A model generated the notes under the pieces. It was not told where the DNA came from and did not search any database. It saw only the letters and a list, made by a program, of their open reading frames with translations. Shown one piece after another: positions 32,149 to 44,560 of a stretch of DNA of 64,000 nucleotides (its first letter is position 1; each line of letters begins with the position of its first letter). A program made the translations under genes and the position numbers. Origin of the DNA: Penium margaritaceum (taxonomy: Eukaryota > Streptophyta > Zygnematophyceae > Desmidiales > Peniaceae); the NCBI GenBank assembly GCA_023375785.1, contig SZWC01000031.1, forward strand, positions 494,415 to 558,414, given 5' to 3'.

Positions 32149-33909
32149 TTGACAATACCCACGACGTTCATTCTTGAGCAGGTCAACAGTGGGACGTCAA
32201 AGTTCACGAGGATAGGCGTTCCCTTATTGAAATGGAAATTTGACATTGTCATGAGGGTGCGTGGCTACTTGAAGATGCTCCTTGGAGAAAAGGTTAAACC
32301 TCCTAGAAAAGATGCTGGATATGAAGTGTGGTGTGTCAAAGATAACATGGCACTTGGGATTCGTGTGACATCAGTGCATGAGTCAAAGCATGTACACCTC
32401 CAAGGTATCACACATGCATCAAAGGCTTATGCAAAGCTTGCACGTGTAAACCACTCAAGGGCTCTTGCAAATAGCCTCTTCATCCTTCAGAAGCTGATTT
32501 TGATAAGGATGAGCGGGGGAGAGCCGATTCCAGATATTCCTATTCCAGTTTGAAGGACTGTTGCAGGAAGAGACCCAAATGAACTGGGAAATCAACACCA
32601 ACATGCAGGCCATGATCCTCTTCATGGTGCTACCTCAAAGCTGGGGTCCTGTGATCACCATCTTTGGCGGGAGGAACAAGGAGGATTGGATTTATGAGGT
32701 AACGTCTTAGTACGTGCGCAACGAGGCCGTGTTGCAGCGGTAGGCTAACATTTAAGTCTATGCTACAAAGTACGGGTTTTGCCAACAGCTTCTCCTCTGG
32801 TGAGAGCGGTAGTGCAAATGGTGGAAAGGGTTCAACACATCATGGGAAGAGGCATAACTGTTGCAAGTCTTTGCTGGGCTGCAAAGTAGGAAGAAAGAAA
32901 ACATGGTGGTAGAAACAAGGGCAAAGGAAAGGGTAAGAAGGGGCTGACAAACATGATGGCTGAGAGCGTGCCGGCAACCAAGGGAGCGGCACTTCTCAAG
33001 CGTGCAGCCTACGGGCTCGACTCTGGCACAAACCACCACTCTTCAAGAAAGAAGGATGGGGACACTGAACGTTGTTTCAAATGTGCCAACGGCAGCCTTG
33101 TCCATGTGTAAGACAAAAGAGATAAGTTGATCAACATCAATGTAAACAATGTTGAAAAACACTTGAAGTCGGAAAACGTTTTCTGCATGCCGTGTTTTGC
33201 GGAAAACCTCTTGTCGGTGTCGTGAATCACGGACCACAACATTACGGTCGTCTTCACTATGGAGGAGGCCGTGATTGTCAATAAGAAAGACATCGAGATC
33301 TGCTATCCCAAGGAGAGTCTTGTTCCAAAGGTCCAAAGAGTTCATGGGCTCTATGTGCTGCAGAACAAGCCCATTGAGAGTAGAAATCAGGGATATGCGG
33401 CGGTTCAAGAGCCCAAATCTCCAAAGCCTGATGTTGCACCACAGGTTGCCTCCATGGCGGCAAACTCCACCAAAGACACGGATGTTGAGCTGTGGCACAT
33501 GCGGTTTGGCCATGTGGCTAACACCATACTACAAGCTATGCTGCAGCACGAAGTGGTTCATGGGATGGAGGGATGCAATGCCAAGGATGAGGGAAAGTGT
33601 AAGAAGCTGTGTGAGCCATGCCTCCAAGGCAAGGCAAAAAGAAAGCCCTTTGAGCGTAATGAGCAACATGAGATAGAAATCTGGGACATGATTCACTTGG
33701 ATGTGTGCATACCGTTCCGCACTCCTTCAAATGGCGGCAGTAAGTATTTCTTGACCTTCACTGATGACCACAATTGCAAGATATGGATCTACTTTTTCAA
33801 GAAAAAGGGAGAGGTCAAGGAGAAGCTACAAGAGTTTGTTGCCAGACAAGCAAGAATGTCCTCTCCATGCTCACCCAAATCAGGAGAGTGGGTTATAGTG
33901 CTCGAGTAA
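32149..33909 (+). mobile_element. B1 Gag, protease and integrase remnant
   Basis: Gag includes MRVRGYLKMLLGEKVKPPRKDAG, WCVKDNMALGIRVTSVHESKH, QAMILFMVLPQSW and VITIFGG. A protease-like YGLDSGTNHHSS lies near 33015. The pre-integrase stretch (33259-33640) has LWHMRFGHVANTILQAML and CKKLCEPCLQGKAKRKPFE, then YFLTFTDDHNCKIWIYFFKKKGE. The 216-codon piece 33259-33909 is the longest. It is a fossil with several breaks. Confidence 0.87.
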
Positions 33910-35143
33910 GGTGATCATGCACGTGAGAACTGGCAGATGGTACCAATGAAGGATGGTGCAACAAGGAGAGTGGCTGTGCAGGCTGAAGCAACGAAAGACT
34001 TTGACACTTAGTCTGAGTCGTCCGAGGCCTCTGGGTCAAACACTTGGGCCATGCTCTTCCTGAAACAATGCATCACTAGAAGCATAGGAGCAACTGAAGG
34101 AACTAAGCCTTGAAGCACCACCGGCAACACTCTATCGTAGCACGCACCAAAAGAAATTTTCACCCAAGTACGATGCTAAGAGTGCGGAATGGACCGGACT
34201 CAGCTGGTCATGCTTGGCTCAGGGAGAGCCTATGACCGTAGTGGAGGCCATGAACATGCTAGATAACGCCAAGTGGAAGGAGGAAGCGAACTTGCATGCA
34301 TTGAATAGAACGGAATATGGGTTCTCGTGGACAGGCCCCCAAACGCACACTTGGTGGTGTCAAATTGGGTACTCTGGAAAACGGTCAACATGGATGGTAC
34401 TTTTGACAAGTACAAAGCAAGAGTTGTAACGAAGGGATTTTTTGAGCGTGCAAGCTCAGAATACGAGAAGACCTTCACACATGTCGTCACCTTTCCCTCC
34501 ATCAGATTCGTGTTGGGCATCGTTGTTGCAAACGATTTAGAGGTCCACCAAAGGGATGTCAAGACAGCTTTCCTCTACAAGACGCTGAACGAAGAATTAC
34601 TAATGGAAGTGCGTGGGAGAGTGAAAGCTCTCTAGGGGCTAAAACAGGCCCCAAGGATGTGGTATAAGGATATGGACAGCTTCATAGCCGGACTCACCTT
34701 CACGCACTGCCAAAATGATCCTAGTGCCTACATGCAGGAGGATGAGCAAGGCTTGATGTTGGCTGTAATGTACGTGGATGATATGATCATCTCCTTCTTT
34801 TCAATCAAGCCATTCAACAAGCTACAGAAAAATCTTAGCAAAAGGTTCAAGATGAAGGACATCGGTCCGCTCGAGTTTTATCTGGGGATAGCTGTCCACT
34901 ACAATCGAGCAGCAGGCACCATCCAGCTGAACCAGACCAGGTACATCGTGGAGCTCCTCAAACGCTATAGCATGGAGGACTACAGGCCCATCAGCACATC
35001 CATAACAACACACATCAAGATCTCCTCTTCCATAAGCCTGAGCACAGAAGCAGAAGGGTATGAGATGGAGTATATTCCCTACCAGTCTGCTATTGGTAGC
35101 CTCATGTATGCCATGGATGGAACACGCCCTGATATTTGCTATG
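33910..35143 (+). mobile_element. B1 linker and RT remnant
   Basis: An acidic linker precedes RT. RT blocks are DRPPNAHLVVSNWVL, KYKARVVTKGFFERASSEYEKTF (34400), HQRDVKTAFLYKTLNEELLMEV, LKQAPRMWYKDMDSFIAGL (34640), LMLAVMYVDDMIISFF, FKMKDIGPLEFYLGIAV and YQSAIGSLMYAMDGTRPDICY. The reading ends in E1 sequence. It is a fossil with few breaks. Confidence 0.88.
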
Positions 35144-36660
35144 AGGATTTATAAAAAAGTGCCAAGTATCACTGCTGCCAGAAAGAGGGATACTACACGC
35201 CTTGATAGCTTCCCCAAAGTGCCACTACTACGAGAAAGAGGGGCACTACAAAAAAGAGTACTTCAAGTTCTAGAGGGACCTAGAGGAGTAGCAGCAGCAG
35301 TCATCACAAGAGCAGCAAAAGTAGTAGCCTCCAGAACAGCAGTAGTATCAGTCACAATAGTGTCAGCACCATCAACAGCAGAACGAGACTGGCGTGCGCC
35401 ATCTGGCAACATGAACGTAACCAAGGAGGTACGTGTCCGCCTCTTAATGGCAAAGTCAAACATGTCGCTTGCGGAAAAGGCAAATCTGGCATGGTATAAG
35501 GACTCAGGGTGCACCGAGAGTTTGACGCACCATAATGAGTTGTTCTCGTAGTTATTGTTAATTCCCCCAATCTTATCGCCTTGGGTGATGATATGGTGGT
35601 GTATGCCGAGGGGATTCGGATTTTGGAGATGTGGTTGGAGACCTCGCGTGGCAATGAAGTGGGAGTGTTCCATGGCATGCTGTATGTACCTGATGCTTTG
35701 TTCAACCTTCTTTTAGTCCCCTCTCTTACCAACACAGGATTACGTGTCGTCTTTGACGATGACTATGGCTACATCCACAATAACGAAACGAGAGAGGAGT
35801 TGGCCAGGTCGGTGAAGGAAGGTGACATGTACGCCTGCTGGGGACGACTAAGATCCTGTGTTAGCATAGTCTTGCAACAGTGGTGTAGGCAACAGATGGT
35901 GAGATCTGGCATGCACGCGATGGCCACATTAGCATGCGTGCCTTGTAGTAACTTCAAACGAAGCAAATGGTGCGTGACTCGCCCACCATCTCCATCTTTG
36001 ATAAGCAGTTGTGCATCAGTAGTTTGGAGGGGAAGCATCATTGTGAGGCATTCTGTGGAGCATGCGAGTGCGTAAAGGAGGTGATGGAACATGTCCACAC
36101 AGACTTCTATGGCCCGATGCAGACCAAGAGCTTTGGAGGCTCTAGGTATTTTCTCACCTTCATTGATGATTTCCGCCGTTACACTGCTATGTACGTCTTT
36201 GCCTCCTACAACCACTATTTTGACAGGTTCAAGGAGTTCAAGGCAATCATGGGGAACCAGCTTCGTAAGAAAATCAAGGCGTTGTGCAGTGACCACGGTG
36301 GCGAGTACCTAAGCAAGTACATCCAAGACTAACTGGCAAGAGCTCGCATCAATGCGCATCGCACTACGCCATATTCGCCGTACCAGAACAGCATAGTACA
36401 AGGCGCCAACCGCACCATCTTTGAGTCGGCACGCTCCATGCTTCATGAAGCTCGGTTCATCTACAACTTTAGGGCTGAAGCAGTGAGCACGGTAGTGTAC
36501 ATCAAGAATCGCAGTCCAACCAAGGCACAGGAGGAGATGACACCATACGAGGCATAGTTTCGCAGGTAGCCAAGCGTTAATCATCTGCGCGCATTTGGCA
36601 GCCCGGTACATAAACACGTGCCCAAGGAGAAATGGCACAAGTGGGACGCAAATAGCACAT
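35144..36660 (+). mobile_element. E1 Gag end, protease and integrase remnant
   Basis: The Gag end has a zinc-knuckle-like CHYYEKEGHYKKE reading near 35222 and a Gln/Ser-rich spacer. The protease-like ANLAWYKDSGCTESLTHH lies near 35480, then VSSLTNTGLRVVFDDDYGYI-like residues (35720) and GAG-pre-integrase. The integrase core (36070-36660) has [54 protein letters not shown]-like residues and VVYIKNRSPTKA. It is a fossil with several breaks. Confidence 0.87.
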
Positions 36661-38173
36661 AGATGTTGATTATCAGCTATGCGTGACAAGCAAAGCGTAT
36701 CACCTCTTTGAGAGGGATAGCGGCCACGTCATAATCTCTAGGGATGTTGCCTTCAACAAGAGAAACATCATCGGGACCAACATCGTTTTTGAAGAGGTTG
36801 TGGAAGCAAAAATCCTTCCTGATCTAACCTCTCCTGATCCTTCCTCCACTATGACATTGGGAGAACCTACTACAAAGTTTGTCTTTGTGTAGCACTTCTC
36901 TCTTATGCAGCAGGTGAGGACTTCAAGATCCACCATGTGGATGTCAAGACAGAATTCTTAAATGGTGACTTGGAGGACGGGATCTACATGGAGGGGTTCG
37001 TAATGGATGGCCATTAGCCATTAGCATGGCCATTAGCATTCGGTTCATATGCTACAGAAGTCATTGTATAGTCTCAAGCAAGCATTACGTGCTTGGAACC
37101 AGAGGTTGGATGTGGCGCTGTAATGCTTGGGGTTTTTCATAGCAAGTGTGACTACGTGTATGGTAAGTAGCATGGTCATGAGGTGCTCGTCATCATTGTC
37201 TATGTGGGTGACATGCTCCTCTTTTCTAAAATCATGTCTGCACTTCAGGATTTCAAGGAGGTGATGGAGGAGTGCTTCCAGATGTCTGATCTTGAGGAAG
37301 CCTCATACTTCCTTGGTATCCATACTACGCGTGACCGCAAAGTACATATCGTCTAGCTGTAGTAGAGGCATTACATCAAGGATTTCCTACAGCGGTTCGG
37401 CATGGCAGAAGCAAAACCCATTGGCACGCCGCTTTGGACACGGTAAAACCTCATGAGCTTCATTGGAGAAGCAGATGCAGGTTAGCGGCTGAAGTAACAG
37501 AGTGCGGTTAGCAGCCTCATGTACATGATGGTGTCAACCAAGCCGGACCTCGTACAAGCTGTGAGTGCTGTGAGCCAGCACATCCTAAGCCCCGAACTTG
37601 AGCACCAGAACGCCATGAAGCGCATCTTTTGCTACCTTGCTAGCACCACCATTATCGTCATCACCTACAACGGCACCAACAACACCATCATTGGCTACAC
37701 ATACGCAGATTGGGCTTCAAACCTTGAGGATTGAAAATCAATCTTTAGACATGTGTTCCTCATGAATGGAGGTGCCATACTCTTGTGCAGCAAGCGGCAA
37801 GAGGTAATGGCCACTTCAAGTACACAAGCTGACTACGTGTCTCTGAGCTTTGGAGGAAAAGAAGTAGTTTGGCTCCAACATCTCATGGCACGGATGAGTG
37901 TGAGTGCGGCAATTCCTCTTTGTGTTTGCATCGACAACAAAAGCGCAATCGCACTCTCCAAGAATCCTGAGCACCATGTACACACCAAGTACATTGACAT
38001 TTCATATCATTTCATCAAGCACATGGTAAAAGAGGGTGCTATCAAGCTGGAATTCACTGTAACCCGCAAGCATGTCGCCGATTCTTGTACCAAGCCAGTG
38101 ACCCATAAGAAGCAACAGTTCTGCACGAGGACACGTGGACTCAGTCCACTCTGAATACGACAAAGTGGGAGAT
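36661..38173 (+). mobile_element. E1 RT and RNase H remnant, polypurine tract
   Basis: After the integrase tail (KAYHLFERDSGHVIISRDVAFNKRN, 36683) come RT HHVDVKTEFLNGDLEDGIYME (36940) and IIVYVGDMLLFSK. The connection VSSLMYMMVSTKPDLVQAVSAVSQHI lies at 37510, and RNase H runs to 38151 with SSTQADYVSLSFGGKEVVWLQ and IDNKSAIALSKNPEHHVHTKYIDISYHF. GTGGGAGAT before the LTR is the polypurine tract. It is a fossil with several breaks. Confidence 0.87.
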
Positions 38174-38762
38174 TATTGGAAAGCGGGCGATGTCGCTTAG
38201 TTTCAGGTCAACATGAGCAAGTTCCATCAAACTACTAGATGCCTACTCGGATTTGCAATCCAACTTCACCATTGGAAAAACCACGTGGCAAAATGTCTAC
38301 GGTCAAAGTTTCAAGGCAATCCAACACTCAGACTGAGAGATATGAATTTTTGGATTTTCTATGGTCACCGCCCGCTAGTGTCTAGGCGACCATGGGCGAT
38401 GACTCCATGCCTTATGCTGAGAAGAAGAAAAGAAGGAAATAGGTCGTGGGTCAAGACCTTATGGGAGAAATATCCAAAAAGGTCCTAGATTCATAGGTTA
38501 CCTTGTTAGAGTGTGCTGACTAGGAAAAAGGTATCTCTCCTTACTTTTTAGGTGAAGTGAGATCCTGGTGTGCTAGCCATGCACACATGGCAATTCTACG
38601 TGGATTTCAGGGTTATGTGTGAGTGGTGAGCCTGATAGCTATGCCAATTTCCTCTCTTTAATGAGATCATGTACTCTAGTTTGTGAGCCTTAGCCTCCAT
38701 GGCTAAGTGGTGTGGCTTGTGAGAGGGCTGACTTGCCCCAGCTTTAGCTCTATATGTACTCC
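38174..38762 (+). repeat. E1 3' LTR (family E), joined to the E2 LTR
   Basis: It starts TATTGGAAAGCGGGCG after the polypurine tract and follows the E LTR for about 590 bases. At 38762/38763 it passes into another E LTR in the same direction, as expected of an unequal join between two LTRs. Confidence 0.85.
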
Positions 38763-40201
38763 ATCAGATGTCAGCTCTGTTTGTCAGTCCAACTTCACCA
38801 TTGGAAAGATCAGGTAAAAATCATTCTATGGTCCACGTTTCATCCTGATCCAACAATGAGATTGAGAGATGAATATTCAAAGTTTCCGAGGTCATGGACC
38901 GTCATTGTGTAGGTGACCATGGGCGGCGGCTCCATGCTTTTGCGTGAGAAAAGAAAACGGTAAGAGGTCCAGGATCAAGACCTGATTGGAGAAATATCTG
39001 AAACGGTCCTTGGTATTAGGATAACCTTATCAGAGTGTGTTGACTAGGAAAAGGTACCTCTCCTTGCCTTAATGTGAGGTACGATCCTTATGTGCAAGGA
39101 TCTTACCACTGGGAGTGTGGCATGAGAACATGTTCTAGCTCTCTAGTTTGTGTATTAGTGGTGAACCTGATTGGTAGGCTGATTTCCTCTCTTCTGTGAG
39201 ATTATGGACGAGAATGTGTGAGCCTTATCCTCCATGGCTAAGTTGTGTGGCTTGTGAGAGGGCTAACTTGCCCAAGTGCTAGCTTTATACGTACTCCATT
39301 GTTTTCAGTGATTTCAAAACCATTATTTAGCATAAAATGATGTCCTTTCAGTCCCACATGCTCACTCCTCCAAGACTCCCTCTCTTCTCCACAAACAACA
39401 TTTGGTTTCAGAGCCAAGTTCTGCTACTTTTCACCAACACGTGATGTCACTTTAAGAATGACAAGTTATGATCATACCTTGACCACATTTGACAATCCAC
39501 CATCGAATCAGCAAGTTTGCGAGACAAGCTCTCATGGGAGACCAAAACTGCTATGATCAAACAATCGAATGGAGAGTTTTGCAAAAACCAACAGCGATGA
39601 GGGTTACTTTCTTCATTATGAGTAAGACTATCGTCCTGTAATGATCATAACTCTTTTTTTTTCTGAATTTAAAAAGTGGTGTATGCAAATTATACTAGTT
39701 TTCCTTAGCTTTCCATTTAAACAAAAATATTTGCATTTCATCAATTTGTTAGGGAGAAACTCATTTACAAGGTAGTTGGTATGAGTTAGAGTAAGAGCAG
39801 AAGCATACCCTGTTTTCAAGATAGCATATCTTTGAACATTGGCTATTGATGACCCTAGTTTCTGGGCTGATCTGACAGGTTTTATGCTACGTTTTCTAGT
39901 GATGGACTTGGTTTTTCCATTTTCCTACTTTGCTGGCTTCTAGAGTTTATTTTATGTGACACAGATTTCTAACACAAGCAGTAAGAAAAACAAGGGTAGC
40001 ACCGCCATCCAAGGGAAGAGGAAAGTATCACAAAAGCTCAAAATGGCAGCAGCAAGCGTTCTAACAGCAGCCTAGTTTTCAGAGAGGCTGGAGGGACGTG
40101 CCAACATCGCGTTTTGGAAGATTTGTTCCGACCACCTTTTGAAAGAAGGGGCTGGTGGGATGTGCTCAGCGTCGACAAGTCTGCTCAAATTCTGGAAGCA
40201 A
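38763..40201 (+). mobile_element. E2: E-family 5' LTR, PBS, leader and Gag start
   Basis: The LTR part (38763-39400) ends ACAAACAACA. The PBS TGGTTTCAGAGCC (39403-39415) differs at one base from the tRNA-Met 3'-end complement. The leader runs to about 40040, then Gag (MAAASVLTAA, HRVLEDLF...) stops at 40201, where E3 inserted with target bases AGCAA. Gag resumes at 52589. It is a fossil. Confidence 0.86.
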
Positions 40202-40839
40202 TATTGGATTTGGACGAAAGAGAAAGCCTTGGAACAGCAATCATTTGGGACTAAAAGGGCATAAGTTGTACTGACGAATGGTTTTTGAATCACTAGAGCT
40301 TGCAAACGTTATCCCTATAACAAGCCACAACACTTAGCCATGGAGGCTAAGGCTCACATGACCTAGAAAGCTAGAGAATGTTCTCATGGCTTACTCCTAG
40401 TGGTCACATAACCTAGAATCCCATGGAGAATTTGCATGTCTAGTACGCAAAGACCTCACCTCACCTAAACATTAAAGAGAGGTACCTTTATCCTAGTCAG
40501 CACAATATGACAAGGCAATCCTAAGCCCAAGGCCCTTTTTGGATATTTCTCCCATCGGGACATGACGCTGGACCTCTTGTCTTTTTCTTTTCTCAGGCTA
40601 AGGCATGGAACCGTCAACCGTGATCACCTGGACATCGGCGGTCCATGACGGCAAAACCTTCCAGACCTCGTATCTCTTGATCTGATTGTTGGTTCGACCT
40701 GAAATTTTGACGAAAGTCAGTTTACCACATGATCTTTTTAATGGTCAAGTCAGATTGACAATCAAACCTGGCATCTGATAGTTTCCTAAAACTTGCTACT
40801 GTGGACCTGAAACTGAGGTGGATGGCCCAATTCCCAACA
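40202..40839 (-). repeat. E3 3' LTR (family E)
   Basis: It runs from TATTGGATTTGG (revcomp of the LTR end) to CCCAACA at 40839, 638 bp. Just beyond it a short AACAATCTTTG is repeated in tandem (40836-40859). Confidence 0.87.
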
Positions 40840-42640
40840 ATCTTTGCCAACAATCTTTGTCGCAGTTAGAGTGGGCTACGTCTACATGCCTTCATACAAA
40901 ACTACAGTTTCTCACGGGTTGGTGTGAACTCTAGCTTGATAGCACCCTCTTGCACATGTGCCTCATGAAGTGATAGGCGAAGTCGATGTGCTTGGTGCGA
41001 GAATGGTGCTCGGGGTTCTTAATGAATGCGATTACGCTTTGGTTGTTGAAGCGTATGGGAAGTGGAATTGCTGCACTCCCACTCATCTTTGTAGTGAGAC
41101 AATAAAGCCAATCTTCTTCCTTGGCTCCAAAGCTGAGAGAGACGTACACAGCTTCTGCGCTTGAGTTGGCCACAACCACATGCCGCTTGCTACACCCTTT
41201 GATGGCACCACCATTCATGAAGAGGACATGTCCAAGGATGGACTTGCAGTCCTCTGGATTTAAAGCCTAATCTGCATCTATGTAGCCGACGATGCTTTTG
41301 TTCCTTCCATTGTAGGTGATGCCGATGTTGATGGTTCCGGCAAGATAGCGGAAGATGTGCTTTACTACTTTCTGGTGCTAAATTATGGGACTAGCCATGT
41401 GTTGGCTCACAACGCTCAAAGCCTGTGCAAGATCTCTCCTGGTTGCCATCATGAGTTACATGAGACTGTCGATGGCGCTTTGGTACTTTTGCCACTCAGG
41501 TGCATCCGCTCCTCCACAAAAGCTCACAAAGTATTGTTGCGTCTCCAACGGCATGCCGATGGGTCTTGCCCCTGCCATGTCAAACCACTGCAAGATGTAC
41601 TTGGTGTGGTGAATTTATGACTGCGAGAGAGAGCATGATGAGCGGTCAGGTGTGATCTAGATACCAAGGAAGCATGACACCCCTCCAAGATCAGACATGT
41701 GGAAGCCCTCCTATATGGCCTCCTTGAACTCTTGTAGTGCAGACATGCTTTTGGAATAGAGGAGCATGTCATCCACATGGACAATGATCATAAGGATCTC
41801 ATGGCCATGTTGCCAACGATAGACATTGTAGTCACATTTGATGCACTCGCACTCCTTGCACTACAGCGCCGCATCCAACTTCTGGTTCTAAGCATGCGAT
41901 GCTTGTTTGAGTTCATATAGTGTCTTCTGCAGCTTACCAACCAGGTATTCTTGGCCATCCATGACAAACCCCTCTGTCTGTTCCATGTAGATCTCCTCCT
42001 CCTACTCATAATTCAAGAATGCCTTGACACATGGATGTCTTGACATCCATGTGGTGAATCTCAAAGTCCTCAGTTGCTGCATAAGAGAGGAGCAAGCGCA
42101 TAGAGGCAAACATTACAACAGGGGAAAAGCTTTTTGTGTAGTTGATGCCCTCCTACTGCGAGTGGCCCTTAGCAACCAGCCTCATCTTATGTTTTTCCAG
42201 GTTGCCATCTGCTCCCCGCTTCCTCTTGAACACCAATTTGCATTTGATCACCTTGTATCTAGGTCGACGCTCACATAGCTTCCATGTGCAGTTCTCCAGC
42301 TTTGACTTCATTTCCTGCACCACAACTTGCACCAAATCTGTTGCATCTGGTGCACCTATGGCATCCTTGTATGATTTTTGTTCATTTGAATCTACTACAA
42401 CTACGACCTTCATCTGTTCTGGTTTCTCCAGCATCCTCAAATTGCCATGCTCACCAGGCTTGTGGCGCACCCTGGAAGGGTACCTAGGATCTGGTGCTAG
42501 GGCGTTAGCAGGCAGCTGCCTCGGTCGTGTTGGTACAAGTGCTGCTGTTGGTGGTGTTGCAACTCCTTCCTCTTCTTTTGCCAATGAGGTTGTTGTATCT
42601 ACTACACATGATAGAAAAAACTGATTCTCACACATTCACA
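40840..42640 (-). mobile_element. E3 RT and RNase H remnant
   Basis: On the minus strand, a 160-codon open piece (42153-42635) covers the integrase-RT linker: PRYPSRVRHKPGEHGNLRMLEKP through ADGNLEKHKMRLVAKGHSQ. RT palm blocks follow, with MSMWMTCSS-type sequence from the YVDD region near 41780. RNase H at 40931-41218 has SSAEAVYVSLSFGAKEEDWL, FNNQSVIAFIKNPEHHSRTKHIDFAYHFMRHM. It is a fossil with several breaks. Confidence 0.87.
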
Positions 42641-43169
42641 ATCGAGGAAGGATCAAGAGAGACTAGGTCAGGAAACATTTGTGCTCCCTCTACATCGTCA
42701 GCTGCTGGTTCTGGTGTCTCTTCACAAATGATGGTGCACATGACATTACCTTCGTAGAAGACGACATCCTTCAAAATGATGACGTGGCCACTATCCCTCT
42801 CATACGTACAATATACCTTGCTGGTCCCATTTCGTGCATGTGTGCCAGGCTGCCTAACGCGCGAAGATGACCCATACATGGCTTCTTGTCAAACCATGCC
42901 TTGTACAGCTTCATACGCTCCAATGCCTTTTTTGGACAGCGGTTCTTGATGTAGACCGCAGTGCTCACTCCTTTGGTTGAAAAAATGTACGTCAGCCAAG
43001 CCACGTGCAGCATGGAGCATGCATACCCCACGATGGTGTGGTTGGCACGTTGTGCTACACTGTCGTGCCGCGCTCAGTATGGTGTAGTGTGCTGCGCCTT
43101 GATGCCAACTACTACGAGATCGTCTTGGAACTCCTTGATCATGTACTCTCCGTCACGAGCGTTGCGCAG
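42641..43169 (-). mobile_element. E3 integrase, carboxyl part
   Basis: The minus strand reads NARDGEYMIKEFQDDLVVVGIKAQHTTPY (43164-43075), then MLHVAWLTYIFSTKGVSTAVYIKNRCPKKALERM and the YERDSGHVIILKDVVFYEGN block (42870-42720). The core before it lies beyond G, at 49397-49640. It is a fossil with a few breaks. Confidence 0.87.
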
Positions 43170-43740
43170 TGAGAAAGCAGCTGCGATTCTAGTGCAACAA
43201 ACGGCGCTGCGAATGGTGGTCAAACGGCCATGGTAGGTCCAGATATAGTTCACGGCTAGCAAGAATAGAACGAGTGCCCTGGTAAGAAGGAACACCTTTG
43301 TTACGGGTGAGGCTCACTATTCAAGCCTCACCCATCAGCCGGCGAGCGAAGTTCACCGGCCAACAGCGAGATCGAGGGCAAACTCGCCCCTCAACCCAGA
43401 AAATACGCAGCACTGGCCACACCTACCCACGAATGGCCAAATTTGGCCAAACATTAGCAAACCTATTATAGACATAAGAGACACCTATCTGGAGGTCTCG
43501 ATTTGGTTTGTTACGCAACTTCATAGAGTATCCTAGTGCACGTCAAAGGACTCAATTAGGTTAGGCAGAATGCATGGGTCGACGGCCAGTGGGAGACACG
43601 ATGGCACAGCCAAGGAGAGGGGAGGTCGTGCGTCGCAGGATGTCTCCAGGTCTAGCGTGGATCACCACCGGCCGCTGGGTCGGCATGCACTGGACACCCA
43701 CGGCCACATACAAAGCAAAAATATGTACACATGGTTGTCA
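43170..43740 (-). repeat. G 3' LTR
   Basis: True orientation runs from TGACAACCATG (43740) to GCTTTCTCA (43170), 571 bp, the same length as the 5' LTR. The purine run ...CCAAGGGAGCA lies directly outside it. Confidence 0.92.
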
Positions 43741-44560
43741 TGCTCCCTTGGCCGAGGGTGTTTCATGCATGCAACCAAGTTGGTGGAGTTGTGCAAGAAG
43801 AGTTGAGGAGGGTAGGGCTTTGGTGAGAAAGTCTGCGAGTTGCTCATCCCCGCTCACACCACACACTTGGACCACACTGGATTCCACTTCCTTATGTACA
43901 ACATGGTTCTCAACACTAATGTGCTTCGTGCGTGGCTGCAAGACACCATCATTGGCAGTGATGTGACGTGCAGCCGAGTTCCCAATGTGTAGTGGTACAG
44001 GTCCCACAGGCATGCCTAGTTCCTCCTGCAGTCTGCACAACCACGAGGCTTCACATGGTGCCTCACCAAATGTCATTTACTCTGCCTCTACCACACTACG
44101 TGCAACATAAGACTGTTTGGCACTTTTCCAACAGACAATTGTACCCCGAATGGGAAACCCATACCCCTCCCGACTTCGTGCATGTCTGTCACGTGCATAG
44201 CCCCTGTCAGTATCCATCAAGCAAGATGTCCGTGCCCCAGGTGAAGACAAGACCAAGCGAAGCACTGTCAAACACATATCGCAGCAGCTTGAGCAATGCT
44301 TTGTGGTGTATTGTGTGGGGTTGTTGGCTGAACTAGGCTATGGTGTTTACAGCGCATGAGATGTCAGGCCGTGTGGTCGAAGAGAGGTAGGTAAGACTGC
44401 CGATGATGTGTCTGTAAAGAGTAGGGTCAGTGTCTGGACAATATTCAATGGTACGTACATCAAGAAGGTTAGCATACACATCAGGGCTCATGGGGGAGTG
44501 TTGTGGAGGAAGGTGATGGACCAGGGAACTAAACCGTGCTGTTATTTGGGTAATGAACCA
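43741..44560 (-). mobile_element. G RNase H remnant
   Basis: The minus strand reads GTIVCWKSAKQSYVARSVVEAE (44140-44077), then MTFGEAPCEASWLCRLQEELG, IGNSAARHITANDGVLQPRTKHISVENHVVHK and DEQLADFLTKALPSS (44076-43790). RNase H removes the RNA template during reverse transcription. The sequence type differs from E (SYVARSVVEAEYMT class). It is a fossil with a few breaks. Confidence 0.9.

Larger units (their letters stand above)
31011..35143 (+). mobile_element. B1: B-family element inside E1 Gag
   Basis: It begins with a B LTR (31011-31774) next to target bases GCATT. Then come a half-tRNA-like PBS (31777-31791), leader, Gag, protease, integrase and RT up to RPDICYEDL near 35143, where E1 Gag resumes. 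No matching LTR is seen at the right end. About ten breaks. It shows the same LTR, leader and Gag as B2 and B3. Confidence 0.88.
28650..38762 (+). mobile_element. E1: copia-type element with two nested B insertions
   Basis: Parts: 5' LTR 28650-29375, 3'-end tRNA-Met PBS 29378-29396, leader, Gag (29978 on), protease, integrase, RT, RNase H and 3' LTR 38174-38762. A solo B LTR (30009-30779) and element B1 (31011-35143) lie inside Gag. Own sequence is about 5.2 kb. A second E LTR abuts the 3' LTR at 38763, and no target duplication is seen. More than fifteen breaks. Confidence 0.88.
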
